Assembly: GCF_000808535.1 (NCBI RefSeq) | Contig: NZ_JWLV01000007.1 | Coordinates: 1 to 64,000, forward strand | DNA: 64,000 nt | Source: Vibrio sinaloensis | Lineage (GTDB): Bacteria > Pseudomonadota > Gammaproteobacteria > Enterobacterales > Vibrionaceae | Direction of reading: 5' to 3' | Part shown: piece by piece, positions 26,499-34,589 of the stretch | How positions within the stretch are numbered: position 1 is the stretch's first letter | How the letters are laid out: every line of letters starts with the position of its first letter | The notes under the pieces: generated by a model | What the model was told of the DNA's origin: nothing | Seen by the model: the letters and a program-made list of their open reading frames with translations, nothing else | Databases searched by the model: none | Translations under genes and position numbers: made by a program

Positions 26499-27587
26499 AT
26501 GAGTCTTATCAAACAATCTTTAAAACGAGTACTAAAAGGTACAGCAGTGGCTGCGGCGCTAATGATGGCGGCGACATCGGTTAGTGCTGCAGAAAAAGTG
26601 TATCGCTTGAAACTGGCGGAAACGTGGGGACCAAATTTCCCGATTTTTGGTGACGCCACCAAAAACATGGCAAAGATGGCTGAGGAAATGTCGAACGGTC
26701 GTTTGCAAATTCGCATCGACTCTGCAAACAAGCACAAAGCGCCACTGGGTGTTTTCGATATGGTGAAATCCGGCCAGTATGATCTTGGCCACTCTGCGTC
26801 TTACTACTGGAAAGGCAAAGTACCTAACACTCTTTATTTCACTTCAATGCCTTTCGGTATGCTGCCAACAGAACAGTACGCTTGGTTCTACTACGGTGGC
26901 GGTATGGAGTTGATGGAAAAGGTTTACGCTCCTCATAACCTGCTTTCTTTCCCTGGTGGTAACACGGATACCCAGATGGGCGGCTGGTTCCAAAAAGAGA
27001 TCAATTCGGTTGAAGACCTACAAGGTTTGAAAATGCGTATTCCAGGTTTTGCCGGTGAAATCCTTGCTGAGCTTGGCGCTAAACCGACGAACATTGCCCC
27101 TGGTGAGCTATACACCTCTCTAGAGCGTCGTACCATCGATGCGCTTGAGTGGGTTGGTCCATCACTCGATTTGCGTATGGGTTTCCACAAAATTGCACCT
27201 TACTACTACACAGGTTGGCATGAGCCAGGGACGGAACTTCAGTTCTTAGTCAACAAACGTGTGTGGGAACGTCTACCAGATGATCTAAAAGCGATCCTTC
27301 AAGTGGCAATGAAAACCGCTGCTTACGATATGTACACTCAATCTAAGCATGAAAGTGGCAAAAACTGGGCGTCTATCCAATCTGAGTACCCGAATGTTCA
27401 GGTTAAAGACTTCCCAGAAGAGGTCATGACGGCGCTGCGTGAAGCAAATGATCGTCTATTGAAGGCACACGCTGAGAAAGATGCAATGGCGAAAGAAATC
27501 CAACAATCGCAAGCAGACTACATCAACCAAGTTCGTCCGTGGTCTAACATTTCGCACCGTGCATACCTAAATAGCCAAGCTCAATAA
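26499..27587 (+). CDS. TRAP transporter solute-binding protein, 2-oxoacid/lactate-type
   Basis: Periplasmic binding protein of 362 residues with a signal peptide cut near SVSAA. The segments LKMRIPGFAGEIL, DALEWVGPSLDLRMGFHKIAPYYYTGWHEPGTELQFLVN resemble TakP of Rhodobacter and the lactate-type binders, so a 2-oxoacid or hydroxyacid ligand is a good guess rather than a C4-dicarboxylate. The start at 26499 is chosen for AAGGA seven bases upstream and because it gives a normal signal peptide; an in-frame ATG 11 codons earlier is poorer. First gene of the TRAP set. Confidence 0.9.
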   Translation: MSLIKQSLKRVLKGTAVAAALMMAATSVSAAEKVYRLKLAETWGPNFPIFGDATKNMAKMAEEMSNGRLQIRIDSANKHKAPLGVFDMVKSGQYDLGHSASYYWKGKVPNTLYFTSMPFGMLPTEQYAWFYYGGGMELMEKVYAPHNLLSFPGGNTDTQMGGWFQKEINSVEDLQGLKMRIPGFAGEILAELGAKPTNIAPGELYTSLERRTIDALEWVGPSLDLRMGFHKIAPYYYTGWHEPGTELQFLVNKRVWERLPDDLKAILQVAMKTAAYDMYTQSKHESGKNWASIQSEYPNVQVKDFPEEVMTALREANDRLLKAHAEKDAMAKEIQQSQADYINQVRPWSNISHRAYLNSQAQ

Positions 27588-27664
27588 CAAAAACACATAA
27601 ATAAAAATGCTGACATAGTGACACTGTCACCTTGTTGGCGAAGCCCAAGAAATCTAATCAAACT

Positions 27665-27688
27665 AAACGCCACCTTTAAGTGGCGTTT
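27665..27688 (+). terminator. Intercistronic stem-loop between TRAP binding protein and membrane genes
   Basis: Perfect 9-base arms AAACGCCAC/GTGGCGTTT with a 6-base loop, followed by CATTCAAAA rather than a T-run. It probably protects the upstream message or partly stops transcription, giving more binding protein than membrane subunits. Confidence 0.6.
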
Positions 27689-27713
27689 CATTCAAAATTC
27701 CATGGAGTAGGGA

Positions 27714-28262
27714 ATGAGAAGCCTAATTTATATTGAGCGAGCGTTTAATCGCTTTGGTGACTTCCTTGGATGGTTATCAAGCATTTTGTTTATCTTGTTG
27801 CTTGCCAATGTCGTCTATGACGTTGTAATGCGTTACGTGTTTAACGATGTCTCTATTGCATTCCAAGAGATGGAATGGCACCTGTTTTCTGCTGTATTTT
27901 TGTTAGGTGTTCCCTACGCGATCAAAGCGGGGGGCCATGTACGAGTCGACCTTTTCTATGAGCGCTTATCGAATAAAGCGCAGGCCATTATCGATGTGTT
28001 AGGCACACTTTTTTTCCTTTTCCCATTTTGCCTACTGGTTGCCTATTACGGTATCGACTTTGCGAAGGAGAGTTACGCGCTAGGAGAGACTTCGGGTGAC
28101 CCTGGTGGCTTACCTTATCGCTGGATCATTAAAGCGATGATCCCTTTATCTTTCTTCTTTATGGCAGTCAGTGGCGTAGGCTTGCTGCTGCATTCAATCA
28201 ATAAGATTGTGAATCCTCACCTTCTTTACCAAGCAAGTCAGAACCAAAAGTCGGAGAGCTAA
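27714..28262 (+). CDS. TRAP transporter small permease subunit (DctQ-type)
   Basis: 182 residues with four membrane helices (about 17-38, 55-75, 90-115, 135-160), as usual for DctQ proteins. FQEMEWHLFSAVFLLGVPYAIKAGGHVRVDLFY is the conserved family block around helix 2. It joins with the large subunit to form the sodium-driven membrane unit. ATG has GGAGTAGGG upstream; the stop is two bases before the large-subunit start, so the two are coupled. Confidence 0.92.
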   Translation: MRSLIYIERAFNRFGDFLGWLSSILFILLLANVVYDVVMRYVFNDVSIAFQEMEWHLFSAVFLLGVPYAIKAGGHVRVDLFYERLSNKAQAIIDVLGTLFFLFPFCLLVAYYGIDFAKESYALGETSGDPGGLPYRWIIKAMIPLSFFFMAVSGVGLLLHSINKIVNPHLLYQASQNQKSES

Positions 28263-28264
28263 TC

Positions 28265-29548
28265 ATGGTCGGTATTGTAATGTTTTTCGTTGCCTTGTTC
28301 GCTCTGCTACTTGGCTTCCCTGTTGCGTTTACCTTTGGTGGTATCGCGTTGATCTTTGGTGTTTGGGCAGAAGGTTGGGAGATGTTTGCCTTCATGCCGT
28401 ATCGAATTCAGTCGATCATGGAAAACACCGTCCTGATGGCTGTACCACTGTTTGTTTTCATGGGGCTGGTGCTGCAAAAAACTCGCCTTGCGGAGCAGTT
28501 ACTTGAGTCAATGGGCAAGTTGTTCGGCGGTGTGCGTGGGGGGATTGCGATCTCAACCGTATTGGTTGGCGCACTGCTCGCGGCATCAACGGGTGTGGTA
28601 GGGGCTTCGGTCGTTGCGATGGGGCTTATCTCATTGCCTGTGATGCTCAAGTACAACTACGATAAAGGTCTTGCCTGCGGTACGATTTGTGCGTCAGGAA
28701 CGTTGGGGCAGATCATCCCGCCTTCTATCGTTTTGATTCTGCTGGGTGATGTATTGGGCGTGCCTGTTGGTGATCTTTTCCAAGCGGCGGTTTGGCCGGG
28801 CCTTGTGTTAGTAGGGGCTTATGTCATCTATATCCTTATCTACGCAAAGCTTAACCCAGAGGCTGCGCAACCTATACCTAGCGATGGCACGATGGATCGT
28901 AAGCAAGAGGTAATCACGGCATTGAAAGCGGTTATCCCGCCGCTCGCACTGATTGTTGTGGTTCTCGGTTCTATCTTCGCCGGTGTTGCAACGCCAACAG
29001 AATCGGCAGCGCTAGGTGGTGCCGGTGCGATTATTCTTGCACTTCTATACGGTCAGTTTAGTTGGTCGATGGTCTATGAGGCAGCCAAAGAAACCGTCAA
29101 AGTAACGGCAATGGTGTTCGCGATTCTACTCGGTGCAACGGCTTTCTCTATGGCGTTCACCTATACGGGCGGTGACTACTTAGTCGAAGAGTGGATGCTG
29201 AATATCCCTGGTGAGAAATGGGGCTTCCTCATCATCACGATGCTTGTCATTTTGGTGCTTGGTTTCTTCATCGACTTCGTGGAAATCTGTTTCATCATTG
29301 TTCCTATTTTGGCGCCTGTTGCCGAGATCCTAGGCATCAATATGACGTGGTTTGCAATTCTTATCGCTATGAACCTTCAGACCTCATTCCTAACGCCTCC
29401 ATTTGGTTTTAGCTTGTTCTATCTAAAAGGGGTAGCACCGAAAGGCGTCACAACACAAGACATCTACCGAGGGGTAATGCCATTTATCGCAATTCAGATA
29501 CTGGTTCTCGCTAGTTTGTTGGTTTTCCCCGAGTTTTACGGAATGTGA
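28265..29548 (+). CDS. TRAP transporter large permease subunit (DctM-type)
   Basis: 427 residues, about 12 membrane helices. Family landmarks are GFPVAFTFGGIALIFG at the start, the GTLGQIIPPSIVLILLGD helix-turn, PTESAALGGAGA, and the C-terminal QTSFLTPPFGFSLFYLKGVAP block. It carries solute and sodium through the inner membrane after delivery by the binding protein. A hairpin follows before the sensor kinase gene, which is 88 bases away. Confidence 0.93.
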   Translation: MVGIVMFFVALFALLLGFPVAFTFGGIALIFGVWAEGWEMFAFMPYRIQSIMENTVLMAVPLFVFMGLVLQKTRLAEQLLESMGKLFGGVRGGIAISTVLVGALLAASTGVVGASVVAMGLISLPVMLKYNYDKGLACGTICASGTLGQIIPPSIVLILLGDVLGVPVGDLFQAAVWPGLVLVGAYVIYILIYAKLNPEAAQPIPSDGTMDRKQEVITALKAVIPPLALIVVVLGSIFAGVATPTESAALGGAGAIILALLYGQFSWSMVYEAAKETVKVTAMVFAILLGATAFSMAFTYTGGDYLVEEWMLNIPGEKWGFLIITMLVILVLGFFIDFVEICFIIVPILAPVAEILGINMTWFAILIAMNLQTSFLTPPFGFSLFYLKGVAPKGVTTQDIYRGVMPFIAIQILVLASLLVFPEFYGM

Positions 29549-29587
29549 CCGCATAGTTACAGATAATTAACAATCATTGCTATAGTT

Positions 29588-29614
29588 AAGCCGCTTACTG
29601 GCCGTAAGCGGCTT
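29588..29614 (+). terminator. Stem-loop after TRAP large subunit gene
   Basis: Ten-base arms AAGCCGCTTA/TAAGCGGCTT with a 7-base loop, with a weak T-tail (TCGTTGTATT). May be a partial terminator ahead of the two-component genes. Confidence 0.65.
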
Positions 29615-29636
29615 TCGTTGTATTAAGGGGAATGGA

Positions 29637-30998
29637 ATGCCTCTACAAGCTAAACTCATTTTGCTCAGCCTTGTCCCGTTATTACTCGTAACGGCGATCA
29701 CCAGTTGGATCTCTATATACCAAGCTCAAACCCTTGGCAAAAAGGAAGTCGAGTTATTTCGTGCTGGTTTGATCAAATCTAAAGAGACCGCACTTAAAGA
29801 CAGTGTGGATCTCGCGTTTGACGCCATTTCTCATATTTATAATGACCCGAATCTACCAGAAGAGGTTGCGAAACAAGAAGTAAAACAGATCATCGATAAG
29901 CTGCGTTATGGCACGGAAGGGGATGGGTATTTCTTCGCTTATGACGAGACGGGCGTCAATCTTGTTCATCCCATCATTCCTGAATTAGTGGGCCAGAACC
30001 TGATTGATATTCAGGACGAAAATGGCGACTTTCTGATTGCTGCCTTGTTACACCAAGCTCGAAACGGGGGAGGCTATCACGAGTATCTTTGGCAAAAACC
30101 CTCCTCTGGGGAAAGTGTTCCGAAGCTAAGCTATGCCGCTTGGCTAGATAAATGGAACTGGATGATCGGAACGGGTCTCTACATTGAAGACATTTCCAAA
30201 GAGGTGGCTCGGCTTCAATCTGAAATCAACAAGAACATCGAAACCACCTTTTTTACAGTGATTGTCATTATGATTGTGACAGTTGCTGTTATCGTCGTGA
30301 TTACGCTGGCGGTCAATCTACATGAGCACAAGCTAGCAGATCGAAGTTTAAAAGAGCTGGCGCACAAAACCGTGATGTTTCAAGAAGATGAGAAAAAGCA
30401 TCTTGCCAGAGAGTTGCATGATGGCATCAATCAACTTTTGGTGTCGAGTAAATGTCATCTCGAACTGCTCAGCAATAAAATTGACCAACCCGAGTTGCAG
30501 CAGCATCTCGTCAAGTCTCAGCATTCCTTGATGACAGCAATCAATGAAGTTCGTCATATCTCACACCAACTTCGCCCCAGTGCCTTGGATGACATTGGCT
30601 TACAGGCTGCCATGAACAGTCTGCTGCAAGACTTCAAAGCACATTCCGGTGTTGAGGTGGAGTCGTCACTGACGACCGAGTCAGGCAAGTTAAAGTCCGA
30701 AGTGGCAACGACGCTTTATCGGGTGGCGCAAGAATCCTTGACCAACATCGGAAAACACGCCAATGCCAACAAAGTCAGCGTGATTTTGCAGCAAATGGGC
30801 AATATGCTACAGCTTATTATTAGAGATGATGGTGTAGGGTTTGACGTTTCTACAGCCATGCGTAAACAAGGGATTGGCTTACGTAACATGCGTGAGCGCG
30901 TCGAGTTTATCGGCGGAGATTTTGAAATTGAAAGTGAACCGGGCTTTGGTACCGAGATCACTGTGCTCTTAGAACTGGATGGATTGGTGTATGGGTGA
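29637..30998 (+). CDS. Cache-domain sensor histidine kinase, NarL-class
   Basis: 453 residues. Membrane helix 1 (about 8-27), a periplasmic single-Cache domain (about 30-195, with DGYFFAYDETGVNLVHP and WNWMIGTGLYI), helix 2 (about 203-227), HisKA_3 with H261 (LARELHDG) and a C-terminal ATPase domain with DDGVGFD and GIGLRNMRERV. The Cache domain often binds small organic acids, so it may sense the same solute the adjacent TRAP system imports. AAGGGG lies seven bases before the ATG. The regulator gene overlaps its 3' end. Confidence 0.9.
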   Translation: MPLQAKLILLSLVPLLLVTAITSWISIYQAQTLGKKEVELFRAGLIKSKETALKDSVDLAFDAISHIYNDPNLPEEVAKQEVKQIIDKLRYGTEGDGYFFAYDETGVNLVHPIIPELVGQNLIDIQDENGDFLIAALLHQARNGGGYHEYLWQKPSSGESVPKLSYAAWLDKWNWMIGTGLYIEDISKEVARLQSEINKNIETTFFTVIVIMIVTVAVIVVITLAVNLHEHKLADRSLKELAHKTVMFQEDEKKHLARELHDGINQLLVSSKCHLELLSNKIDQPELQQHLVKSQHSLMTAINEVRHISHQLRPSALDDIGLQAAMNSLLQDFKAHSGVEVESSLTTESGKLKSEVATTLYRVAQESLTNIGKHANANKVSVILQQMGNMLQLIIRDDGVGFDVSTAMRKQGIGLRNMRERVEFIGGDFEIESEPGFGTEITVLLELDGLVYG

Positions 30999-31629
30999 TG
31001 TAATCAAAGTTGTTATCGCAGACGACCACCAGGTGGTACTCGATGGATTTATGGCTCGCTTACAAATGGAGCCTGAGATCGAGGTTATCGGGACAGCAAG
31101 TAATGGGTTAGAGGCGGTAGAACGGGTGAAACAGTTGAAGCCCGATGTGGTTTTGATGGATGTGAGTATGCCAATCATGAATGGCATCGAGGCGACAAAT
31201 ATGATCCGCGAAGAAAACCCGCAAGCGAAAATTTTGATGTTAACCATGCATGACAACCGCGAATACATAATGAAGGTAATGCAAGTGGGCGCGGTCGGTT
31301 ACATGCTTAAAGAAATCAGTGCCGATAAGATGGTTCAGGCTATCAAAACGGTTAATCAAGGTTCGACGTACTTTTGCGAGTCCGTGACTCAAACGCTGTT
31401 TTCTCAAGATGTAGTTCCCGCCAGCCAAAAGCCAAACCCACTGAGCCGACGGGAAGAGGCGGTACTCAAACTTGTCGCACAGGGCCATAGCAGCAAAAAG
31501 GTCGCTGCAATGCTCAACATCAGCTATCGAACCGTTGAGACTCATCGACAGAACATCAAACACAAGCTCGATTTACACAGTACGGCAGAGCTCGCCAAAT
31601 ATGCGGTTGAACGTGGATTGGTAGACTAG
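30991..31629 (+). CDS. LuxR/NarL-family response regulator
   Basis: 212 residues: receiver with acidic pocket D11-D12, phospho-acceptor D57 (LMDVSMP) and lysine in YMLKE, then a GerE helix-turn-helix (LSRREEAVLKLVAQGHSSKKVAAMLNISYRTVETHR). Pairs with the upstream kinase, whose last codons it overlaps. ATG at 30991 (8-base overlap) is preferred; an ATG four codons earlier is possible. Probable targets are the TRAP genes, but no site was proven. Confidence 0.9.
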   Translation: MGDVIKVVIADDHQVVLDGFMARLQMEPEIEVIGTASNGLEAVERVKQLKPDVVLMDVSMPIMNGIEATNMIREENPQAKILMLTMHDNREYIMKVMQVGAVGYMLKEISADKMVQAIKTVNQGSTYFCESVTQTLFSQDVVPASQKPNPLSRREEAVLKLVAQGHSSKKVAAMLNISYRTVETHRQNIKHKLDLHSTAELAKYAVERGLVD

Positions 31630-31680
31630 TGGTATTGGGTCAGTTAGTATGCGTTTGACCGAACAAATCAAGTATGCACA

Positions 31681-32025
31681 ATGAGTTACCCTAAGAATCT
31701 TCACCAGCATTATCATGCCCACGTTTATTTTGACGAGCACACAAGTGATATCGCTTATTCGCTTCGTGATTATGCTCGTGAGGAGTTAGAGCTTTCTGTT
31801 GGGCGCTTTAACCGCGGTCTTGTTGGCCCCCATCTAAGCTGGAGTTTTTCCATCGATTTTGACTCAAAGCAGTTTGACAAGGTTATTGACTGGCTTGATA
31901 AAAATCGTCAGGAGATGTCCGTGTTGGTGCACGCCGTGACCGACAACGAATACCAAGATCATACGGATTTCGCCTACTGGTTAGGTGAATCTCTTCCTCT
32001 TAAGTTGTCAATTTTTGAAGCTTAA
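31681..32025 (+). CDS. DOPA 4,5-dioxygenase family protein
   Basis: 114 residues, the usual size of this small ferredoxin-like-fold family. Histidines fit the metal site: HYHAHVYFDE near the N-terminus and VLVHAVTDNEYQDHTDFAYWLG towards the C-terminus. Bacterial members cleave the ring of catechols such as DOPA in vitro; the natural substrate is unknown. No partner genes for aromatic breakdown are near. A CTTTGTC/GACAAAG inverted repeat at 32034-32053 follows the gene. Confidence 0.85.
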   Translation: MSYPKNLHQHYHAHVYFDEHTSDIAYSLRDYAREELELSVGRFNRGLVGPHLSWSFSIDFDSKQFDKVIDWLDKNRQEMSVLVHAVTDNEYQDHTDFAYWLGESLPLKLSIFEA

Positions 32026-32124
32026 TCAACGAACTTTGTCCTTCACGACAAAGAACCTGATTTGTCACTAAAATAGCCTTACCTGTATAAGGCGTCCTCT
32101 GAATCTATTCATTGGACAACTATT

Positions 32125-32730
32125 ATGATGAACCCACTTATCGACGCTTTGTTTACTCAGGGCTACTATGTTTGGGATGATTTTCTATCCGCTCAAGAGG
32201 TCTCAGAACTTAAAGAGTGTATACCTGAGAATTGGAAGAAAGCTCGTATTGGTCGCAATGAAGAAGTGACTCGAGAATCTTCCATTCGCAGTGACAAAAT
32301 TCAGTGGCTCACACCAAGTATGGGGACGCCCGTCGCCAATTACCTGAGCAAGATGGAGCAAATTCGTTTGGAAGCGAATCGCCATTTTTTCTTGGGGTTA
32401 TTCGAATATGAAGCGCACTTTGCCAAGTATGAGAAAGGTGATTTTTATCAAAAGCATCTGGACTGTTTTCAAGGCAATGAAAACCGTCGCCTGACCACGG
32501 TCTTTTATATGAATGACGAGTGGAGTGAGGAAGATGCCGGAGAGTTGGTTGTGTATGATTTAGATGACAATCCGCTGATGACCCTGCCACCAAAGTCTGG
32601 TCGCCTGTTTGTGTTCTTATCTGAGCAGTTTCCACACGAAGTATTGCCCACCAATACCGAGCGCTTTAGCATCGCAGGTTGGTTTCGCGTTAACGGCGTA
32701 AAAGATAACCAACTTGATATTGCTCGCTAG
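32125..32730 (+). CDS. 2-oxoglutarate/Fe(II)-dependent dioxygenase, prolyl-hydroxylase-like
   Basis: 201 residues with the P4Hc-type facial triad H111-x-D113 (KHLDCF) and H171 (FPHEV), and R180 (TERFSIAGWFR) for 2-oxoglutarate. FYQKHLDCFQGNENRRLTTVFYMNDEW matches the bacterial SM-20/EGL-9-like group that hydroxylates proteins such as elongation factor Tu; this target is inferred from the family. Two ATG codons in a row begin it; GGA is eight bases before the first. A long stem-loop follows. Confidence 0.87.
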   Translation: MMNPLIDALFTQGYYVWDDFLSAQEVSELKECIPENWKKARIGRNEEVTRESSIRSDKIQWLTPSMGTPVANYLSKMEQIRLEANRHFFLGLFEYEAHFAKYEKGDFYQKHLDCFQGNENRRLTTVFYMNDEWSEEDAGELVVYDLDDNPLMTLPPKSGRLFVFLSEQFPHEVLPTNTERFSIAGWFRVNGVKDNQLDIAR

Positions 32731-32740
32731 AGACCGTTTA

Positions 32741-32767
32741 CCAAGATCGCGTTGTTTGCGATCTTGG
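32741..32767. terminator. Stem-loop between dioxygenase and patatin genes
   Basis: Perfect 10-base arms CCAAGATCGC/GCGATCTTGG with a 7-base loop between two convergent genes. T-runs are weak on both sides. Confidence 0.65.
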
Positions 32768-32777
32768 CAATTTGATC

Positions 32778-33644
32778 TTAAAAGCAAAAATGGCAGTTCT
32801 CTTTGGTTAAACCAAATCGTCCTTCGCGGCTCGCGATATGTTTTGCTCCCTCTTTCTTACCCATCTCATAGCCCCGCATTAAAACGTTGTGATTCATGGT
32901 CAATCGTTTAACGTTAAATGTATCATCGGGGGCGATCACACGTACCGTGACGCCAGTCGGTGGATTGCGGATGAACTCAAGCGATTGGTTATAACGGCTA
33001 GCTCTTTGTGCCATGGCTTTGGCGATCATTGGCTGCTTTGCCAATAGTTTATCCATCAACCATGAATGACGCATAGGTGGCATTTCATAGCTGAGTGGAT
33101 GAGAGAGAATGACGGTGATCTCGTTTGCACCTTGGCGGTAGGCTTCGATAACAGGAATGGAGTCCGCCACTCCGCCATCGGTATAACAGCCGCCAGAAAA
33201 GCATGGTGTGGTTTTATAGGCAATAGGCAGCGCGCTGGTGGCTTCAAGCACAGCAGTGATGTTCTCTTTATTTACTTGGTAATACTCCGCATTGCCTGTT
33301 TCAATATTGGTTGCTGTGGCAATCAGAGGGAGGTTTGAGAATAACGTCGCGTCATCAAGAGGAAAGCGTTTGTTCGATTCAGCAACCAGCCATTTTACAT
33401 CCACCAAATTTCCGCCTTTGACGAACCGTTTTGGATTGAAAAACGCTCTATCAGTCGCTAATTCACAAATCACTTTTTGACTTCTGCCATGCTGTTTAGA
33501 CAAATAACCAACAAGGTTTGATGCCCCAGCAGACACTCCGATGGCAAAATCAAACTCATAGTAATCCTCTTCAATAAAGCGATCTAAGACACCCGCAGCA
33601 AAAATACCACGCATCGCTCCGCCTTCAACAACCAATGCTTTCAT
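32778..33644 (-). CDS. Patatin-like phospholipase (YjjU-like)
   Basis: 288 residues with a patatin catalytic dyad: oxyanion loop GGAMRG (8-13), nucleophile S38 in GVSAG, and D156 in TDGG. Such enzymes hydrolyse acyl esters of phospholipids. No signal peptide, so cytoplasmic. Similar to E. coli YjjU in length and layout. The ATG has only a weak purine-rich site. Divergent from the SOS-controlled small gene; its start is about 170 bases from the LexA box, so control by that box is unlikely. Confidence 0.88.
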   Translation of the reverse strand: MKALVVEGGAMRGIFAAGVLDRFIEEDYYEFDFAIGVSAGASNLVGYLSKQHGRSQKVICELATDRAFFNPKRFVKGGNLVDVKWLVAESNKRFPLDDATLFSNLPLIATATNIETGNAEYYQVNKENITAVLEATSALPIAYKTTPCFSGGCYTDGGVADSIPVIEAYRQGANEITVILSHPLSYEMPPMRHSWLMDKLLAKQPMIAKAMAQRASRYNQSLEFIRNPPTGVTVRVIAPDDTFNVKRLTMNHNVLMRGYEMGKKEGAKHIASREGRFGLTKENCHFCF

Positions 33645-33790
33645 AACTTTTTTCTATCTGGTTCAGGATAGTTGTGATCCTATGAAAGAGCGCCAAGACG
33701 GTCTAATCGGCTTTACTAATTATTGGAATAGGCAAAACCAAATGGTCGCTTCGCTGGTTTTTGATAACCTGTTTTTATACACAGTATTAT

Positions 33791-33834
33791 TTGACGATCT
33801 ACAGAACTTAACTATACTGTATTTATAAACAGAT
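33791..33834 (+). promoter_or_regulatory. Sigma-70 promoter overlapped by a LexA (SOS) box
   Basis: TTGACG at 33791-33796 and TATACT at 33813-33818 are 16 bases apart, a near-ideal promoter. Overlapping the -10 element is CTGTATTTATAAACAG at 33817-33832, an exact CTGT-N8-ACAG with AT-rich centre and TA before it, as in the LexA consensus of gammaproteobacteria. LexA bound here would block the promoter. The gene start is 15 bases downstream. Confidence 0.82.
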
Positions 33835-33848
33835 GAAGGAGGTGGTAT

Positions 33849-34070
33849 ATGATCTGGGAAACCATTGAACGAGTAAACCGCCTGCGTCAAAAGGCGCTTT
33901 CCGATCCTGAGTTTATTCAATCAGCAAAAGCGCACGAGCAAGCGATCCGTGTTCAAGAAAATTCTGATTTCACATCGGTTAAACGCAGTAAAAAAGTGAA
34001 AGAGCGTACGTTAGCCGACATATATAAACCAACTGATCTCTCGCCCAACTCAGGTGAGCGATCTCATTAA
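33849..34070 (+). CDS. Small SOS-controlled protein, unknown function
   Basis: 73 residues, basic and hydrophilic, no membrane helix. The first third (MIWETIERVNRLRQKALSDP) can form an amphipathic helix; the middle has a basic patch KRSKKVKER. I recognise no family. The gene is well supported: AGGAGGTGG lies just before the ATG, a strong promoter and LexA box precede it, and an intrinsic terminator follows. By context it is made on DNA damage, so a checkpoint, division-inhibitor or repair-accessory role is possible, but nothing in the sequence decides this. Confidence 0.8.
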   Translation: MIWETIERVNRLRQKALSDPEFIQSAKAHEQAIRVQENSDFTSVKRSKKVKERTLADIYKPTDLSPNSGERSH

Positions 34071-34078
34071 TTTCAAAC

Positions 34079-34110
34079 AAAGGGAAGCCCAGCGCTTCCC
34101 TTTCGCTTTA
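34079..34110 (+). terminator. Terminator of the SOS-controlled small gene
   Basis: Perfect 10-base arms AAAGGGAAGC/GCTTCCCTTT with a 5-base loop and T-rich tail (CGCTTTATT). Confidence 0.8.
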
Positions 34111-34118
34111 TTGCGCGC

Positions 34119-34182
34119 AAAAAAAAGACCGCGTGTTGTTAGTGTAATTTTTGACAATGACACCAAACAGCGGCCGCAACAC
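34119..34182 (-). ncRNA. Orphan minus-strand terminator, possible 3' end of a small RNA
   Basis: Read on the minus strand, a stem can form (outer CCGC/GCGG or GTGTTG/CAACAC with inner GGTGT/ACACT pairs) and is followed two to six bases later by eight T (34126 down to 34119). No minus-strand protein gene lies upstream: the next gene to the right is on the plus strand. Terminator without a gene suggests a non-coding transcript running leftwards through the 479-base gap before 34590. Its start and length cannot be set from sequence; the stem is imperfect. Confidence 0.35.
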
Positions 34183-34589
34183 AGGAAGTAATGGAGACTC
34201 AGTGGCTGTAACTGAGTGCTTCTTTCAGTTTAGACTATCTGAAACCTTGTGCTGATTAATTCAGAGTTTTTCGCATTATTTCTGTTGATTTGTGGATAAT
34301 TAGTCACTCTAATGATGCCTTTTTCTTCTTTTCATAATTTCAACCAATGTGTTCATGTTAGTGAAATGTTCCATATATCGATGTTATTTGGTGTTATTCT
34401 TTTAAATTACAGTTGTAAGGCAGAGTAAAATTCATATAATGCGGCGCCGGAATTGATCAGTAACAATGAAAGTTCGGTTTTACTCCCAATCTATGCGATA
34501 TCGCTCACACCTGATCTGCCTCTTAGCGTTTTTTAGGCGTAAAATGCGTCTTCCCAAAATAGAGAAACCTGTTCCCTCGGATAATAAAA
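34183..34589. other. Intergenic region upstream of amino-acid antiporter gene
   Basis: No protein gene. Contains an ACTCAGT/ACTGAGT hairpin (34199-34219), a TTTCAG/CTGAAA pair just after it (about 34225-34246), AT-rich sequence, and TATAAT at about 34436, a possible -10 element for the antiporter gene. Much of the left part could belong to the putative minus-strand RNA. Confidence 0.4.
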
